DNA of 64,000 bases from positions 868,001 to 932,000 of the forward strand of contig MBPM02000008.1 of assembly GCA_001695595.3 (NCBI GenBank). The letters are read 5' to 3'. Under the pieces are notes generated by a model. It was not told where the DNA came from. It searched no databases and saw only the letters and a list, made by a program, of their open reading frames with translations. Position 1 is the first letter of the stretch; every line of letters begins with the position of its first letter. Made by a program: the position numbers and the translations under genes. The stretch is from Plasmopara viticola. Its lineage: Eukaryota > Oomycota > Peronosporomycetes > Peronosporales > Peronosporaceae. This document shows positions 1 through 11,569 of the stretch, in pieces.

Positions 1-2915
1 TGTGCCAGTTGAGAAAGTGGGACGTACATAAAGTTTAAACCTGTACCCTGACCACTAAATGCGGCATCAATAGCAGTTTGAGCCGGAATAAACCATTTTG
101 GAGGCGACGAGAAGTTGCGGCGGCAGTGAATAATAAGCTGACGAATGAGATTGACTTGAAGTAATTCAACCGATGCTGCAACCGAAGGTAGGTCGAACCC
201 TCCCAAGTTTTTATCCACCGAGAACCACTTGCTGGATGATTTTCCCCGAGTAGCAAGATCATCAACAGCTGAGGGAGTGTTGTTGACGAAATTGCGCATT
301 AGCTGAGTAAATTGGAGCAGATCTTGTTTCGAAACTGAGACTGTACCGAAAAAATGCCAGAGTGTTGATAAAATCATAGTTTTCAAAAGAAGCACTCTTC
401 CTCGTAGAGTGCGTGCCCGCCATCGCCAAGAAACACACAGTTTTTGAAACTGTACAAGAAGGGATTGAAGTTGGAGAGCGGGTGCGACTGCAGGCCCAAC
501 CGCGATGCCCAAAAGAGAAGTGTGTTCATGATTTTGTAAGACACGAGCTCCCAAAGCTTGGAGTCGATTGTAAGTTTCAATATCCTCGATAGACCAGGGA
601 CGAAAAAGAAAGATGACTGTCTTATCCATATTCAGTCGCATACCAGTCGCAGTGCAAAAGGTTTGTACTCGAGTCAAAAATTGGGGCGCGCATGAGAGGT
701 TGTTGACAAGTCCTGTAACATCATCTGCAAAGCTCAGGGTGTGATGGAATGTGTCTCGGATTTTAATGGCCGAGCCGTCACTCGTTGCACGCAGATAACA
801 AAGCAAAGGCTCAATAAAAAAAAGAACAAATAATCCGGGGGAAAGTGGGTCACCTTGCCGAACTCCGGCTCCCAAACTGAAAAAGTCCGAGCGTGAAGAA
901 TTAATGATCACTTGAACGAGTGTTCCATTGAAAAATGTCTTGATCCAATGTCTAAAATTAAGTCCAAATCCCCAATGTTGTAAGACATGATCAAGTGCCT
1001 GCCAGTTGACACTATCAAACGCTTTGGCGAAGTCAAGGCAAATAGCACCGGCTGGATCGCGGGGGCGAGTCCGCTGACAATAATTTTGAAGATCAAGAAA
1101 GTATCGTAAAGCATGGCGTATGTCACGCCCCGGAACAAAGCCAAATTGGTCAACTTCTAACAAAGCAGGTAGAACTTTGTTAAGCCGATAGGCCAACGCC
1201 TTGGGCCCAAACTTGGCATCTTGATTCAGCAACGTCAAGGGCCGATAGTTCTTGGGATCCGAGCGAGAGCCGTGTTTAAAAAGCAAGGAAATATAGCCTC
1301 AGCGTTGAAATTTTGTCATTCGACCCTTGCGGAATTGAGCCGCATATACAAGTTCCAAAATTTGAGCCCATTGAGCCGGAAAAAGCTGATAATATTCCGC
1401 AGGAAGTCCATCTGGGCCGGGAGATTTTCCACGGGCAGTGTGTTTAATAGCTTGATAAAAATCATTAGCCGTAAGCGGCGCGTCGAGCATAGCGGAGTAA
1501 TTCGTTGGTAATTTCCGATGACTATGTTGAAGAATGTCGTTGAGTTTTTGTGGGTCAAAGTGCTGACGTTCGACCCTGAGATCATTAGAATCCGATTAAA
1601 AAATGGTCCCCCAAAATTGACGATGAGTTGATAAAATTGTGCTTGGATCCGTAGATAATCCCGAAAGCGTATCAACTGACGAAATAGAAAGCTTCAATTG
1701 TGGCGCCATAGGAGACCGAAAAAAATGTTTTGAAGATTGCTCGCCGGACGTGACATCCATGTCAAACTTAGAAACACTATTGCGGTCACGAATTGCCATC
1801 GAAAAAGTCAAATAGGCTTGGCGGGACAAGTCATGCTGATTACGATTATAGTCACTAGGATCGGATGAAAAAAGTTTCTCACAATCACGAGAAGTCGAAA
1901 GAAGTGTCCGCAGCTGAGCAGCAGTAGCACCCTTACGCCGTAAATATTCCTGGCAGAGATAAATACGGTCTCTTCGTTTATGCTCGTCTAATAAGCATCC
2001 CGGATTTCGGTTTGGGTCGAGGGAAGCTGCGAGACGCTCAAGATTGCTCGAAAGTTGATCTTGAATAGAGCTACATTGAAGCAGCCAGGGTGGGCATTTG
2101 AAAGGGAGTGAGCCCGAAGAAAACAATTTAGCGGAAGCAGCTGAAAATTCAATAGGAACGTGATCGGATGTTCCAAACTTGTGTCCCATTAAATGCCCAC
2201 TTGAGCGAATAAATTTGTCATAAAAATCCACACTGGCGAGACATTAATCAATTCGATTCTTTGATCTTGGACCCGTAAATTCGCGCAAATCGGGATTTTC
2301 AAGGCGCCAGAAATCAATTAAGCCAAGGCTAATCATCCAGTCGAAAAGCTCAACGCGGCCGTTGTCATGGAAAGAGGCACCGGGTGTAGCTTGATCTAAA
2401 TCGGGATCCATAGTCATATTAAAATCGCCTAACACAAGGTGTGCAGCGGAATCTTGAAAATGCCTAGGAAGAGCGGAGAAAAAAGCAGATCGATCTTCTG
2501 GGCGAACCGGACCGTATACCACGTGAAAATAGATACGAAGTTCACCCAAGTTGGCGGACACGGCCAAATATCGATCCCTTAATAAAGGCGAGTCTGTAAT
2601 GAGGGTTGTTTCGTTGCGAATGTTTTGAAAAGGGTGTCCACCATTAAATAGTAAAGCGACGCCGTTACGAGCACAAAATCCAGTAGAGGGTAATTGAGAC
2701 CAAAAGGATTGGGCGTGAGCGTCGGCGGCATGGATAAAGTAGTCGTTGTTATCAACGGACTGCTGACACGAGAGCTTGGTTTCTTGGAGAGCGATGAGTT
2801 GGTAAGTTGAGAGCAGATCCTGGTAAAATTGAAGGCGCGGCTTATTAAGCCCATTCACATTCAGTGAAACCGCCTTAAAAGCCCACGCCTCTTGTCTAGA
2901 AACGAAGGCGAGGAA
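1..2915 (-). pseudogene. LINE ORF2: endonuclease and reverse transcriptase, three in-frame nonsense codons, partial
   Basis: One frame is open from 2915 down to base 1 except for stops at 2244-2246 (TAA), 1593-1595 (TAA) and 1299-1301 (TGA). The endonuclease shows NVNGLN, QETK, LGDFN and KNRID upstream of the first stop and GTSDH just after it, so that stop lies inside the nuclease domain. The reverse transcriptase shows KSPGPDG, a FAKAFD box (motif A), GVRQGDPLSPG (motif B), LSFADD (catalytic motif C, about 725-745) and LNMDKT. No frameshift was needed to follow the frame, so the damage is purely point nonsense. There is no ATG at the 5' end. The frame enters from within the end of ORF1, and the first plausible start is a GTG at 2858, so translation may depend on frameshifting or reinitiation. 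Confidence 0.9.
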
Positions 2916-4929
2916 TTAAGGAACCAGTCGCATCGGGTTTCAAAGCTTGGACGGCTTTGACCAAAGTCTTTCGAAATTCGGGCACTTCGTCGTACTGCAA
3001 TAGGTCTTTTGCAAAAGAGCTAAGACCCAACAGCCAAAGAGTGGTATCCGAGAGAAGCGGTATTGCCAAATGTACGAGAAAATCGGGATTTCTATCCGTT
3101 AAGATAAAAATCTTAAGTGGGTCATGATAGACCGTAGGAGCCATAATATGAAGGATTAAATCCCAGCTTGAGAGTACAAACTGGGCCTTCTTGGCTTGTT
3201 CCGACATTGAGGGAGCATGGCTAAAAAGAAGCTTTAACATCTTCTTCGCCTTGCCTGTAGTCTGAAGAACCTTGGTGCACTGCATTTGAGCCGTGCTCGT
3301 ACCAGGACGAGTATTGGCTACAAGACGACAAGCGCTGCGGTAATGTGCCAATGTAGCGAGGCGTTCGGAGGTTGCCATGACCGGGAGCATAAATTCCGGA
3401 TTAGCTTTAATCGTGGCCAATTGATCAAGCGGAGGGTGGTCCGCTAAGTTGAGTAAAAAGGAGTCTATGTACTCAAAGAGCTCACGACGAGTCATTTTCT
3501 CCACATCGAAAAGCAAAGTAACCGGAGTAACCAACGAAATGTACGCTGGCGTGGCAGCAGCGACGGGAGTAGCTTCAAGGCAGGCTTCGTCGGCTTCTTC
3601 GCGGCGAAGTTTGAGATCAAACTGCCATTGGGCAACATCTGGTTGGAAATCTTCATACCATAGTGGACTATAGTAATTCGACTTAAAAAGGTCACTTGCA
3701 GTTGCTGTGCCTTCCAATGCGTTGACGTCATACTTTAACGCTGCAGTTTCAACCACTTCAGTACCCGAACGACCATATAGTGCTTTCCGGTTGGAAGCAG
3801 CCTTTGCCCATAGAGGGGTACTTGGGTTTATTACAGGCAGCGTAATTTCTTCACCCATGAATTCGTTAACATCAATTTCCGACCGGGCGGAGCCAGCGTC
3901 TTTTGCGTCAAAATCCATACAGGGTGGTACATCCTCGTCCGACATCATGACGTCAGGTGCTGGAGAGGAGGGGCTAGATAAAGAAAGGTCTCGCGAAGTA
4001 ACGGTAGCCACTTGAGAGACAGTAGAAGAATCCACAGAAGAGTCCAGATGATTCTTGCGAATGGATGTGCGTAAAGACGAAGTGAACCCAGGAGAGACAG
4101 CTGGGATTTCATCTTCGGATGGGAAAGGTTTGCCGGATGCGTCTTTGGGAGCAGATTCAGTCGCTTTTTTCGCAGCCGCTTCCTCTTGGCGGATGCGAAT
4201 TGACGGTGGTGTTACTCGGTTATAACGCGCAACCTTATGGTTGACGAAACAAGCTCGGAAGTTTACCATGCCGTCATCAGGCGACGAAAACTCAATTTCC
4301 CGTAGGGGCGAATTCGGAGATGGGAGTAAAACAGCTGGCGCCTGATCTTGTCCAAAATATACAGTACGTTCCCGCGAGGGAAGACCGTTCCGCACGAATG
4401 TGGGAAGGACGCACGTAGGTGGTGCACCATGATCCGAGAACCAATCAAAAATAACGGTATCTGTTACTTCGTCAGGGAGTCGAACCAGATCGACGAAGTA
4501 GCGAGAACCGTATTTCGAAAAACGTGCAATTTCGATTTGAGTCCCGAACGCCTTTAGTTTGAGTAGGCTAAGCTTAGACGCGGTGTCGTAAGCTGCGCAC
4601 GTAAACCGTATCCCTGCATTCGGGATAAGATTGAAGTCTTGGAGAAGACGAGCCTGGCGAGCGTCTTTCCAAAGCTGGGGCTGGTCATCTTTCGCAAGCT
4701 CATCAAGCACCTCAGCGAGATGCTTACGCTTGATAGCATGTGGACAGGGAATCCACATGCGATGTAGTTCTGCCGAACTAGCCGGTGTTGGAGCCAGTTT
4801 TAGCGCATTTAGACGCAAAGCGTCAAGGTTTTGAACGGCGAGTTCAGCCTCGCTAGTCTCTAGCAATGAATCCCCTGGTAGTTGACGAGGGAACCCAGAG
4901 CCGCGAGGTGTAGAGCGTGACGTCACCAT
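2896..4929 (-). CDS. LINE ORF1 protein (putative RNA-binding protein)
   Basis: An uninterrupted 677-residue ORF lies directly 5' of the endonuclease/reverse transcriptase ORF. That position identifies it as the LINE ORF1, which in this class normally coats element RNA. I see no CCHC zinc knuckle. The middle third (about residues 245-400) is rich in Ser, Pro, Asp and Glu and probably disordered, while the N-terminal ~240 and C-terminal ~200 residues look folded and helix-rich. The start is an ATG beginning MVTSRSTPRG, with no in-frame upstream extension considered. Its preservation beside a multiply stopped ORF2 suggests a recent insertion or chance. The assignment rests on position and not on a recognised domain. 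Confidence 0.75.
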   Translation of the reverse strand: MVTSRSTPRGSGFPRQLPGDSLLETSEAELAVQNLDALRLNALKLAPTPASSAELHRMWIPCPHAIKRKHLAEVLDELAKDDQPQLWKDARQARLLQDFNLIPNAGIRFTCAAYDTASKLSLLKLKAFGTQIEIARFSKYGSRYFVDLVRLPDEVTDTVIFDWFSDHGAPPTCVLPTFVRNGLPSRERTVYFGQDQAPAVLLPSPNSPLREIEFSSPDDGMVNFRACFVNHKVARYNRVTPPSIRIRQEEAAAKKATESAPKDASGKPFPSEDEIPAVSPGFTSSLRTSIRKNHLDSSVDSSTVSQVATVTSRDLSLSSPSSPAPDVMMSDEDVPPCMDFDAKDAGSARSEIDVNEFMGEEITLPVINPSTPLWAKAASNRKALYGRSGTEVVETAALKYDVNALEGTATASDLFKSNYYSPLWYEDFQPDVAQWQFDLKLRREEADEACLEATPVAAATPAYISLVTPVTLLFDVEKMTRRELFEYIDSFLLNLADHPPLDQLATIKANPEFMLPVMATSERLATLAHYRSACRLVANTRPGTSTAQMQCTKVLQTTGKAKKMLKLLFSHAPSMSEQAKKAQFVLSSWDLILHIMAPTVYHDPLKIFILTDRNPDFLVHLAIPLLSDTTLWLLGLSSFAKDLLQYDEVPEFRKTLVKAVQALKPDATGSLIPRLRF

Positions 4930-7900
4930 GGTAACAAACGACTCGCAACTAATAAACTCCTACGCGGGTGACTGTCTGCAGTAAGAGATGCAAACTTAGC
5001 TCTGGGGATTTAAAGTCCACGCAAAGCACAGAGAGTCTCTACTGGAAGTTGAATTGGGCGCAATGTACCTCAATACACGGCCCAAATCAACTGCAGTCCT
5101 CCACTTAGAACGTCACAAGTTGTAAACCTTTTGAATGAGGTTCTTACGGTCTCTCCACCAGACCACTTTATGTAGTAGGTAGCAGACAACAACAAGGAAG
5201 TAAAAATTCGAGGCGCGGTAGGAGACTTAAAAGTTGGAGCGAAAGTAACGACGGCTTGTCACTGAAGACGAGTAGCTCGGCGAGCTACGAAGGCGACGGT
5301 GGCAGGGGGCGGCAAGGCGAGCGCAACGAAGACGACTGCAAAGAGTCGAGGCCGAGGCGAAGGGCTTGTAGCGAAGGACAACGAACAAACGGGGCTTGTG
5401 CGGTGTCGCAAGGTTGGCCTTTTTCTGTGCGGGTGCGCAATCGAAGGCAAATTGAGAAGTTGCAGCAAGCTTGGTATTAATACTACACGTAAATTGCTAA
5501 GGAGATCATGGAACGTAATACCTCGCGCTTCATCTTTAACATACCTCTGTACGTACAACGGCATTCATACCGGGAGAGTGCTCCGTAAAAAAAAATTCTT
5601 AATGGAAAGCCGTCTTTTACTATAAAAGCTCACAAAGACTCAGATTTAAAAAAGTTATCCGTCACGCTTGACTATTTTCAAAAAATAAGTCTGGTCACAA
5701 CATGGCAAGCAAACGCCGAAGAAGGTTGTCTAAACGCCGGTACATCAGATTTAGCCACGCCTTTTGAATAGGCAGCGCCTGTTTCATGGATGGCGAGTCT
5801 TAAAATGATCGCCCGCCAGTGGGCCGCTAAGGCAATATAATCTGTAAATGAGCCCCCCGCTTGGCCTTTAGTGTTCATGGCGCCAACTCACCTCCAATCA
5901 CTAGAAGAGTATGACAATGGCAAACACTATCCTGTACTTTCGCCATCGAAGAAGGTCAGGTTAATCATATGTCACAATACCCGAACCCGCGTTCAATTTA
6001 GTTACACTCAACGTCAATCTCGAAGGCTAATGCAAAAAATCTCACCAGATTAAACAGGAAATAACACGACTTCCGGGAGTCACCGAAATCGGGACAAGGA
6101 GAAAGAGGGCAAAGCCAATGACGACAAACCTCATCACATCTCCTAGGTGAGTCTTGTGGCCAAAATTCCAAATTAGTAGGAACGGAGCCATGTGATAACT
6201 CCACCGACGGATATTGACTGAATACGCCGTCATATGAGAGGTCCAACTTCTATCTAAGCAGCTGATTTGGTAATAAAACTGCCAACCTGTGCAAGCCTTA
6301 GTGCCGAGCAGTACGCTCACCTTCTTCGCGCGCCGGGAGGGCACTCTGATGGTTATACCTCATGTGGCACTATATATCTAAAGGAACTTTTACTCTAAAG
6401 CGATTTTACGACAGCTTAGTGCGTGTTTTCAGCTGTACTGAATCCTTTTGAGGAGCTATACCCCTTGGCATTGCAAAGAGCGTGGAGACGAAAAGTCAAC
6501 CCTAGTGCTGTCATCGCCACTATTTCAAATAGAATCTGTTATATTGTTGTGTTAGCCTTCACGATATTTCAGTCCAAAAATTAGTCGCTTTAGACGATGA
6601 AGACATTTCTCTTCAAAGTTCAGAGCGTGAAATGTTAATTTTTCTACCATATTTCAACCCGCGGCTAAAAGATTGTGGCTTACATACAAGCTTCTGATTT
6701 CAGATTGAAAGATCCTTCAAGCAGTCGTCTCGAAGCCGTTACAGCGGTTCCTTTGAGTTCTTTGGAGCGGGACAAACGCACCGCTTTTCCTACATCACGT
6801 GAGGACTTGGCAATCAAGGAGCTCTTGAAGAGGCTGCTTTATTCCCGATTTTGCGCTTTCTCCATATGCGACAAGTGTTTTTGTGTGACTTAATGTACGC
6901 GTTTGAAAAGTCTATCGAGGTCGACCCTGACGGTCGTTCCAAGGCTCGTACTGGCGACTTCTTGAGGTCCCTTAGGAGCAATTAAATATATGAGCTGTCA
7001 TCAATGCGGGAACTGATGATACACAACATATGTAAGTCAAGATAACTTCAAGATATTTTAAAGTCGTACTTTAGTACCTACAACACAGATAATTTATTCT
7101 TAACATACCAGCCCTAGTGCTCCCCTTTCGGAGTGCACTTGCTGCACGCATTCTTAACAACACGGGTGTCACCTCCGTAGAAACTAATATGCCCGCTCGG
7201 ATAGATCACGTGCTAATACCGATATCCTTACTTTTTTTCTATTCGATGATTGCTTTACAAAAAGCATTCGGCCTCTAATTAATCAGCTCTAATTATCATA
7301 CACTTCATACGCTCGATGCTACTATATATAACGGCTGAGCGGATGATGAGCGGACGACTCGATGCATCTTCAGTATCTTGAAACAAGACCAGCAACATAT
7401 CCCATACGCTGGACCATCACATTGTTTTTTTGTGCGGAACATGGCGGCCAAGCGGATAATTGGCGTCATCAATAAGCTTTGTTGCAACGAAGTCGAAAAT
7501 ACTTTGCTCTCTACTAAAAGCGGCGACGCAGTTTTCGAAGCCGAAGTTCGCGAAGGCTCGTTAGACGACAGAAAGTTATGTTTTGCTTCGGAGAATGGTG
7601 CACTGGTGTCGGCTTTCAAAAAAGTAGAACCTACAGTGTCGAGCTACCAACCGAGATACACGAAAAATGCTATCACAACTTGCACTGGGAATCAGCACTC
7701 GCGGCCACGAGGACCAAATTACTTTAGATGCTTGAAGGCCCAATATAATATCGCTCTTGGTATAGGTGCCAGTCGACCAGTTTGAATAAATTGATAAGAA
7801 TATCGCACATTGAGGGTAGAAGTGGCCGTTTTACGAGGATGACTGTGTTTGGATCGGAAGGCTGATCAATGGAAGCTTTCGAATGCATTTTCTGCACTTG

Positions 7901-8770
7901 TCTATCAGTAGCAACGCGGCTTTGTCAGTACAAGCTCTTCCCGGCGAAGTATCGAGCAATGTTCACTTTCGCCTCTGAATTTTACTCAATCTGACGATTA
8001 TGACTTTGAATCTGCGCCGACTATTAATACGCGTTGGTCGTGCTCGCACTTCCCCAAGGCTTCCCTATGCCCATTTAGATGTCTAACTTTTTTTCGTTTG
8101 TGTAAACGTTCATTTAGAAAAACTGGCGAATACATGCTGAAGTGACGATGCATGCCGTCAATGATTTAAGTTGCGATGGGTGGCGTTTAATGGATTAAAC
8201 TAGGATATACCAGCAGGAAACGACGGTTTTCACAAAAAGTTAGAAAGGCCGCAGACAGTTAAATCGGATGAGTCGCCTCCTCGAATGGGTTTCCATGAGT
8301 CACCACCTTCTACTCAATGACAGCCAACTACACAGACTTTAGACACAAGATTAACCTTTAGTCCCTCTTGAACGAATCTGGTTACTAGAGATTGTTGTAC
8401 ATTGACTCAAAGAATAAACGGACATCGAAGTGATATTCGCTGATAAGGTGAACATAGTGGTGAATCGGGATACTCAAACGACTATATGCAACAGGCAGGG
8501 TTTGCCGGTTTGTCTGGAGACTGATAAGACACATAGTATGAATATAAATTCTTTCTAGATGATAAAGCACACAGTACGGTGTCATTAGGCAATATTTACT
8601 ATCACGAAAGCCGTGAGGGCCTTCTTTGCTAAATATGCAAAGAATTTTGAAAGTAAGTCACTTCACGGAAGTATCGGCATGATATGCCCTTACTGTGTCG
8701 AAGAATCCCTGCAAAATGATAGTTTCATTCCATGTGTAGTACATGAAATTCTTCATAGATTTTGTAAGCT
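4930..8770. other. Gene-poor stretch upstream of the LINE
   Basis: I find no convincing gene here. Bases 5256-5625 are GC-rich, with overlapping ORFs on both strands and no recognisable domain; they could be LINE 5' UTR or unrelated. The longest ORF is at 7378-7785 and is listed separately. The rest is AT-rich with short random ORFs and no repeat or RNA gene I could recognise. Confidence 0.5.
7378..7785 (+). CDS. Unrecognised 135-codon ORF, doubtful
   Basis: This is the longest open frame in the 4.9-8.7 kb gap; translation could also begin at the internal ATG at 7441. The product has no signal peptide, membrane segment or motif that I recognise. An opposing ORF overlaps it on the other strand, and there is no supporting neighbour. 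It may be a chance ORF or a fragment of a decayed gene. It is included only because nothing else explains this stretch. Confidence 0.15.
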   Translation: MKQDQQHIPYAGPSHCFFVRNMAAKRIIGVINKLCCNEVENTLLSTKSGDAVFEAEVREGSLDDRKLCFASENGALVSAFKKVEPTVSSYQPRYTKNAITTCTGNQHSRPRGPNYFRCLKAQYNIALGIGASRPV

Positions 8771-8799
8771 AAAGCTGCGAGGGTAAAACCCTCCCTAAT

Positions 8800-9951
8800 G
8801 TGTTTGCTTTGCGCGTTCATCTCATTAAGCACACTACCAAGCATCAGGTGCTTCTTCTGGTGCAGCGCCTCAACGATTGCGTAGGTGCTACAGCACGAAA
8901 AGTGTACACGCAGCAAGTAGCATCTTCGGAGCTACTGCAGCTTTATCAGTGCGAAATTCAACGGCAACTTCCCGAGCTTTGCGTCGTTGTGGACTCTCTC
9001 AGTGGCCAAATTACTGCTACGCCTCCGTTTTCGCTCGTGCGCAGCGCTTTTCGACATCCAGATGCGCAATGACTTCGTAGTAGTGCACGCGAGAGTGGTG
9101 TATCAGCGTTAGCGTGTTGACAATTGGTGAGATGAGCGAGACAGCACAATTCTGAGGATTTTAATGATGGAAATGCAGCATATTGGCCCGCACCGAAGCT
9201 TATTATCCACGTGATGCTAGCTGCTGCCTTGTGCGAAGCGTGCTTGCAAGTGGTGTCCAACACAACTGGAGCCAAGGTTCCACGTTATGACGTGCTTTCC
9301 AGTCTGGTCGACTTTGCTCCCGTTTGCGACACTGATAAGACTTCGCTTTCCTGGCGAATTTCAAGACGTATGGAAGGATTACCTAGAACAGGAAAGATTG
9401 CGAGCTAACTGTGATTTTGCACGGATCATTGGGATTTGGAAACGAATTGAGGAGTTAGATCAAGGCGATCAGGAAGACCAAAGTGCCGTGACAAATGTTA
9501 TGCTATCATTGCTGCAATTTGCCAGTGGTGAAGGGCTTGACGAAATGTCAAGAGATATACGAACACTAAGAAAGCAGTGGGCATGCATTTAGATGATCAG
9601 CTGATTGAAGAATTATACACAAGAGTGCAGGGATTTGCGTGCAAAAGCTGGCGAGCTAATGCAGTACTAAAGCCTGCGCTTTTTCGTGCCTTGCAAAGCT
9701 CATTTTCACAGACAAAGAGTGTCAGTATACGACATCAAACACTCGTGTTTATGGCGGTGGGGTGTCTATTTGTTCGTGACCTAGCAGCAGAGACCGTGTC
9801 GATGCTAATCAAACGGTTTTGTGATACCGCAAGTAAAGGCAAAGGCGTCAATCGACCCTTGCTGAACCTTCTTGTGGGATTTTGTGCACATGTGGATTTG
9901 GGATCGTTGTCATCAGTGCTCGGGGTACTTGACGTCATCATTGGTACGTAA
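8800..9951 (+). pseudogene. Decayed protein gene, unidentified helical protein, with stops and frameshifts
   Basis: Coding-like sequence continues across frames. The frame starting at 8800 runs to a TGA at 9070, meets two further TGAs by about 9135, then resumes in the same frame through 9211 (KLIIHVMLAAALCEACLQVV). Near 9340 the plausible peptide switches frame (FQDVWKDYLEQERLR), and near 9570-9590 it switches again (DDQLIEELYTRVQGFACK), ending at about 9951 at a possible intron donor. The peptides are leucine-rich and helical, as in solenoid proteins, but I do not recognise the family. Further coding-like scraps follow to about 10660. Dead gene is the best reading; a many-exon live gene cannot account for stops this close together without very short introns. 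Confidence 0.5.
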
Positions 9952-10663
9952 AAAACATGAATAAGTCTTTTGCCTCGTGTATGCGGCGTATCATCGACGC
10001 CAAAGTGTCGATTCGATCCGTGCGCCAGCATGTCAACGCTTCAAACAGCGATGGTCAAGGACGTTCTGTCTCAGTTTCCGATGCGATTATATGCAATGAC
10101 GTTGCGGTTGAAGATTTTTAGGTTGCTGCTTTTTTGGAAGGATGGCCAAAGTCTGAAAGAATTGGTTGTTCTGGACTGATCGAGACGTGCGGACATTTGG
10201 GTCCAAAGGCATAGAACAAGATATAGATACTGAGCAAAATATGAAGCGACCGAGTTGCTGCGTGGCACGCGCTCGTGGCGTGCATTGCCTTCCCGCCGGC
10301 GTTTGGCTCGTCGTTTACACACACTACACATTGCTGAAGCCGCACTTGATGGCGACAATTATATCAGGAGCGGTGGAAAAGAATGCGAAGACTACGACGG
10401 CGACACGTTCGGGCGATGAAAGCCAATAGGTGTCACGAACGAGACAATGGCCGCGCAGATGGAGCAACTTTGTCCTGATTTGCTCGTTTGGCGGCTGCAA
10501 TGACGTGCTCAAGTCGGCAGTGGATCTTGCGTTTCACCAGACGCAGTCCAAGCGCTTCATGTGTTCTAACGTGTCGTGTCGAGCTTCCTCTACTAGTGTG
10601 CAAGAGCTGAAGGCAGCATGGGAATCGAAGAGGACACGTTTGCTACCGTCACAAGCCACGTAA

Positions 10664-11569
10664 GTGGTTTCGCACGCAACATGAGACCGGTCTTTTTTGC
10701 TTGAGACACCGAACTTTTCTCTTATCATGTTTCTAAACAATGTCAACACATAAGCGTCACAAAACGTAAACCCTATCTTTGTCGTTCACAGACCAAGGAA
10801 CATCGGATGCAGCAGTACTTTTTATCCACATGGCTAATGTAGGCATTGTGGTGGAGGCTTCTGCTCATGCTGAGCGCACGACAAGGGACCCGACCCGTTG
10901 CTTTTTCGGTGGCTAAAAGTTAAATACCTGAATGGCCTTTGCTTGCTGCTAGCATTTGGATAGGCTTTGCCAGTGCATGACAAGTCAGTGTGAGGGGAGA
11001 TGAGAAAGCGGCGCGGAAAATCAAAATCTTAACCTGCCGGTGTGTAGAATTGGTACAAGAGCTATCAAGTGGACCGCAACTATGGCGACAACAAATTTGA
11101 ATCTGGTCTGTAGCCCATTTATTCACAACTACCAACTTGACAAAACTTAATTCGTATCATGTGAATCATATGGTGCTCAACACTCACGATATGAAACTTG
11201 TCACAGGCTCTCTTTTACAATGGGCGCTTTGGACTTCGCTTTGCCCGCGCCCTGACGATTAATTGCTAGAAGATGGCCCTCGACGTCGGCTACTTTGTAG
11301 GCTTTAAATTGTCGGGGCTATTCAATCACAATATTATTTATTGTTTACTTGTGCAATATGGTGTGCGACCCCGTAGCACTTTGTAGTCTACGCCTTCGCC
11401 GGTAAGATGAACCATCGTAAAGGCTCGAAAACATATGTCAGACGCGTCAACGCGTGAGATCAATGCACTAGCCCGCTTTCTTGCGCCAAGAAAGAAAAGC
11501 AAATTACAGGTGACCAAGTCTCTTTCATTCTTGATCCTACTTGCCAACTGCAAAGTCGACAAAGCTCTC
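10664..11569. other. Intergenic stretch upstream of the effector-like gene
   Basis: No gene, repeat or RNA was recognised. Only short ORFs without motifs occur. The final ~200 bases before 11570 would hold the promoter of the effector-like gene. An in-frame upstream extension to 11435 exists but would bury the signal peptide, so I do not use it. Confidence 0.4.

Larger units (their letters stand above)
1..4929 (-). mobile_element. Non-LTR retrotransposon (LINE), two-ORF type, 3' end outside the window
   Basis: The minus strand carries a 677-codon ORF1 followed by an ORF2 with an apurinic-type endonuclease and then a reverse transcriptase, which is the order of L1-like LINEs. ORF2 is still open at base 1, so the 3' end and any poly(A) tail lie outside. 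The 5' end is not defined: nothing in 4930-5300 clearly marks it and no target-site duplication can be tested without the other end. ORF1 is intact while ORF2 has three in-frame stops, so this copy cannot make its own full-length enzyme. The two ORFs overlap by about 20 bases in different frames. Confidence 0.9.

Noticed and set aside
5256..5625. Overlapping GC-rich ORFs on both strands (74, 101, 108 codons)
   Set aside because: Low-complexity Lys/Arg/Gly-rich translations on both strands with no motif; more likely composition-driven or LINE 5' UTR.
11435..11569. 45-codon N-terminal extension of the effector-like ORF
   Set aside because: It would place the signal peptide internally; the ATG at 11570 gives a proper N-terminal signal.
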